Shown: positions 20,850 to 21,772 of the stretch, in pieces
Layout of the letters: each line of letters opens with the position of its first letter
Position numbering within the stretch: the first letter of the stretch is position 1
Source: Hyphomicrobiales bacterium
GTDB lineage: Bacteria; Pseudomonadota; Alphaproteobacteria; Rhizobiales; Aestuariivirgaceae
Assembly: GCA_012032065.1 (NCBI GenBank)
Contig: JAAURV010000012.1
Span: 1-21,772 of the forward strand
Reading direction: 5' to 3'
DNA length: 21,772 nt
The notes under the pieces: model-generated
Database searches by the model: none
What the model saw: the letters and a program-made list of their open reading frames with translations, nothing else
Told to the model about the DNA's origin: nothing
Translations under genes and position numbers: made by a program

Positions 20850-21772
20850 TTCAACACCACCTTCAAGCGCCCGGCGAGACCTGCGAGCGCACCGCCAATC
20901 GGCCCCATGTCGCCGAAGGAGAGCAGCGGAAACACCGGGCGCAGCAATGGCAGGCTCCAGAGATAACGCCACGGACTGAGCTGCCCCCTGCGGAACATCT
21001 GGCAGGCGGAAAGGAAGTCGCGCAGCGGATACCACATGCGCAAACCTTCTCCGCCCTGCGTGGCTTCGGGGAGCGGTTGGCCGGTCAAGTGGCAATAAAT
21101 CATGAGGTCGATTGGTACGCCCGATCTCCGCACAAGCTCCTGCGCCGCTGTGATCCGGGCGTTGACCTCGATGATCTTCAACAGTCCGTCGCGGCGGTCG
21201 CGCTTGAATTCGATATTGCCAAGGCCCCTGAGGCCGGCAGCCTTGAAGAACGTTTCGCCCGCCGCGGCGGTATCGGGAAGCCAGGCGGTTTCGTGCAGGC
21301 AGGTGTTGCCGCGATTGACCGGAAAACGCCGGATCACGCGCTTGGTGAAGCCGAAGAGTTTCTCGCCGGCCTTGCCGTAATAGGTGTAGTAGCTCGACAG
21401 CAGATCGTCCGGCCCCGGGATCATCTCGACAACCATCATTTCGAGACCATGATCGAGCGCCAGCCTCAACCGCTCCTCGAGTTTCTCGAAACTGTCTTCG
21501 ACGATGAACAGCTTGCGGCCGAATATCTTCGAGAACTTGTGCGAGTGCCGCGGCTTCACCATCACGGGGAAACGCGCCTTGCCACGCAAGGGCTCGATGT
21601 CTGAAGGGCTTGTCACCGGCCAGTAACTTGGCGCACCGATACCGGCCTTACGGGCGAGTTCGAGCGTTGCCTGCTTGTCGAGAAAGGCTTGCTGGAGATC
21701 GGGATCGACATCGTCGAGCATGTAGCGTTTGAGAGAGCCCTTGACGGTTTTCGATCATGAACTCGATGGCGT
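20846..21772 (-). CDS. ATP-grasp ligase (partial, runs off the window)
   Basis: An ATP-grasp enzyme of the carbamoyl-phosphate-synthase-like type; such enzymes join a carboxylate to an amine or thiol using ATP. The visible part has DKQATLELARKAGI (about 15 residues after the ATG at 21721), the ATP-binding FPVMVKPRHS, EMIPGPDDLLSSY, the metal-binding GNIEFKRD and IIEVNARI, and a basic, aromatic C-terminal tail. The family N-terminal subdomain should precede 21721, so that ATG is internal. In the last 50 bases the upstream frame gives AIEFMIE and then meets the main frame only if one A is removed from the AAAA run (21748-21751 on the plus strand), suggesting another frameshift. It overlaps the Ldh2 gene start by ATGA. 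Confidence 0.78.

Noticed and set aside
1..21772. CRISPR array, insertion sequence, rRNA or prophage
   Set aside because: No regularly spaced repeats, transposase, integrase, phage structural genes or rRNA segments were seen in the window.

Overview
The window looks like chromosomal DNA of a GC-rich alphaproteobacterium, most likely Hyphomicrobiales (Rhizobiales). The reasons are a phosphatidylcholine synthase (pcs), an ilvB gene behind an apparently leaderless leader peptide, a DUF2934 protein, LysE- and TRAP-type transporters, and alphaproteobacterial-looking versions of ilvB, ilvH, ilvC and pdxJ. No rRNA is present, and the genus cannot be fixed from the sequence alone.

Layout. 1-226: two palindromic repeats, then a DUF72 gene (227-1033). 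1059-2255: an AT-rich-fronted accessory module encoding a fused 'mobile mystery protein A - Fic protein B' gene, next to a tRNA-CAU gene (2256-2332). 2370-3173: pcs. 3266-6603: the ilvB-ilvH operon, with a leader-peptide attenuator in front and a ParB-like gene inserted between ilvB and ilvH. 6610-9679: an exported protein built from two copies of a four-cysteine unit, pdxJ, a DUF2934 protein and a LysE-family exporter. 9768-10786: ilvC. 10795-11887: an exported protein of unknown function and a DUF4258 toxin-antitoxin-like pair. 11953-16544 (minus strand): phenylalanine 4-hydroxylase, then a TRAP transporter operon dctP-dctQ-dctM ending in a shikimate dehydrogenase gene. 16639-17604: a PHB-depolymerase-family esterase. 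17751-18403: a PIN/ribbon-helix-helix toxin-antitoxin pair with a 20-bp palindrome in front. 18495-19739: an ankyrin-repeat protein and an exported unknown protein. 19839-21772: an Ldh2-family dehydrogenase translationally coupled to an ATP-grasp ligase that runs off the window.

How the genes work together. IlvB/IlvH and IlvC carry out the first two common steps of branched-chain amino acid synthesis. The leader peptide reads Leu-Ile-Val-Val just ahead of a terminator, so transcription is probably attenuated by the supply of those amino acids. The TRAP transporter and AroE overlap by ATGA junctions, which suggests uptake and oxidation or reduction of shikimate, quinate or a similar cyclic acid. 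Phenylalanine hydroxylase has its own extended -10 promoter next to that operon.

Quality caution. At least six, and probably seven, single-base frameshifts break otherwise well-conserved genes (fic, pdxJ, ilvC, phhA, ldh twice, probably the ATP-grasp gene). Several sit in short homopolymers or doublets and two of the genes are housekeeping. Sequencing or assembly error is the simplest explanation, so these genes should not be read as true pseudogenes without checking the raw reads.
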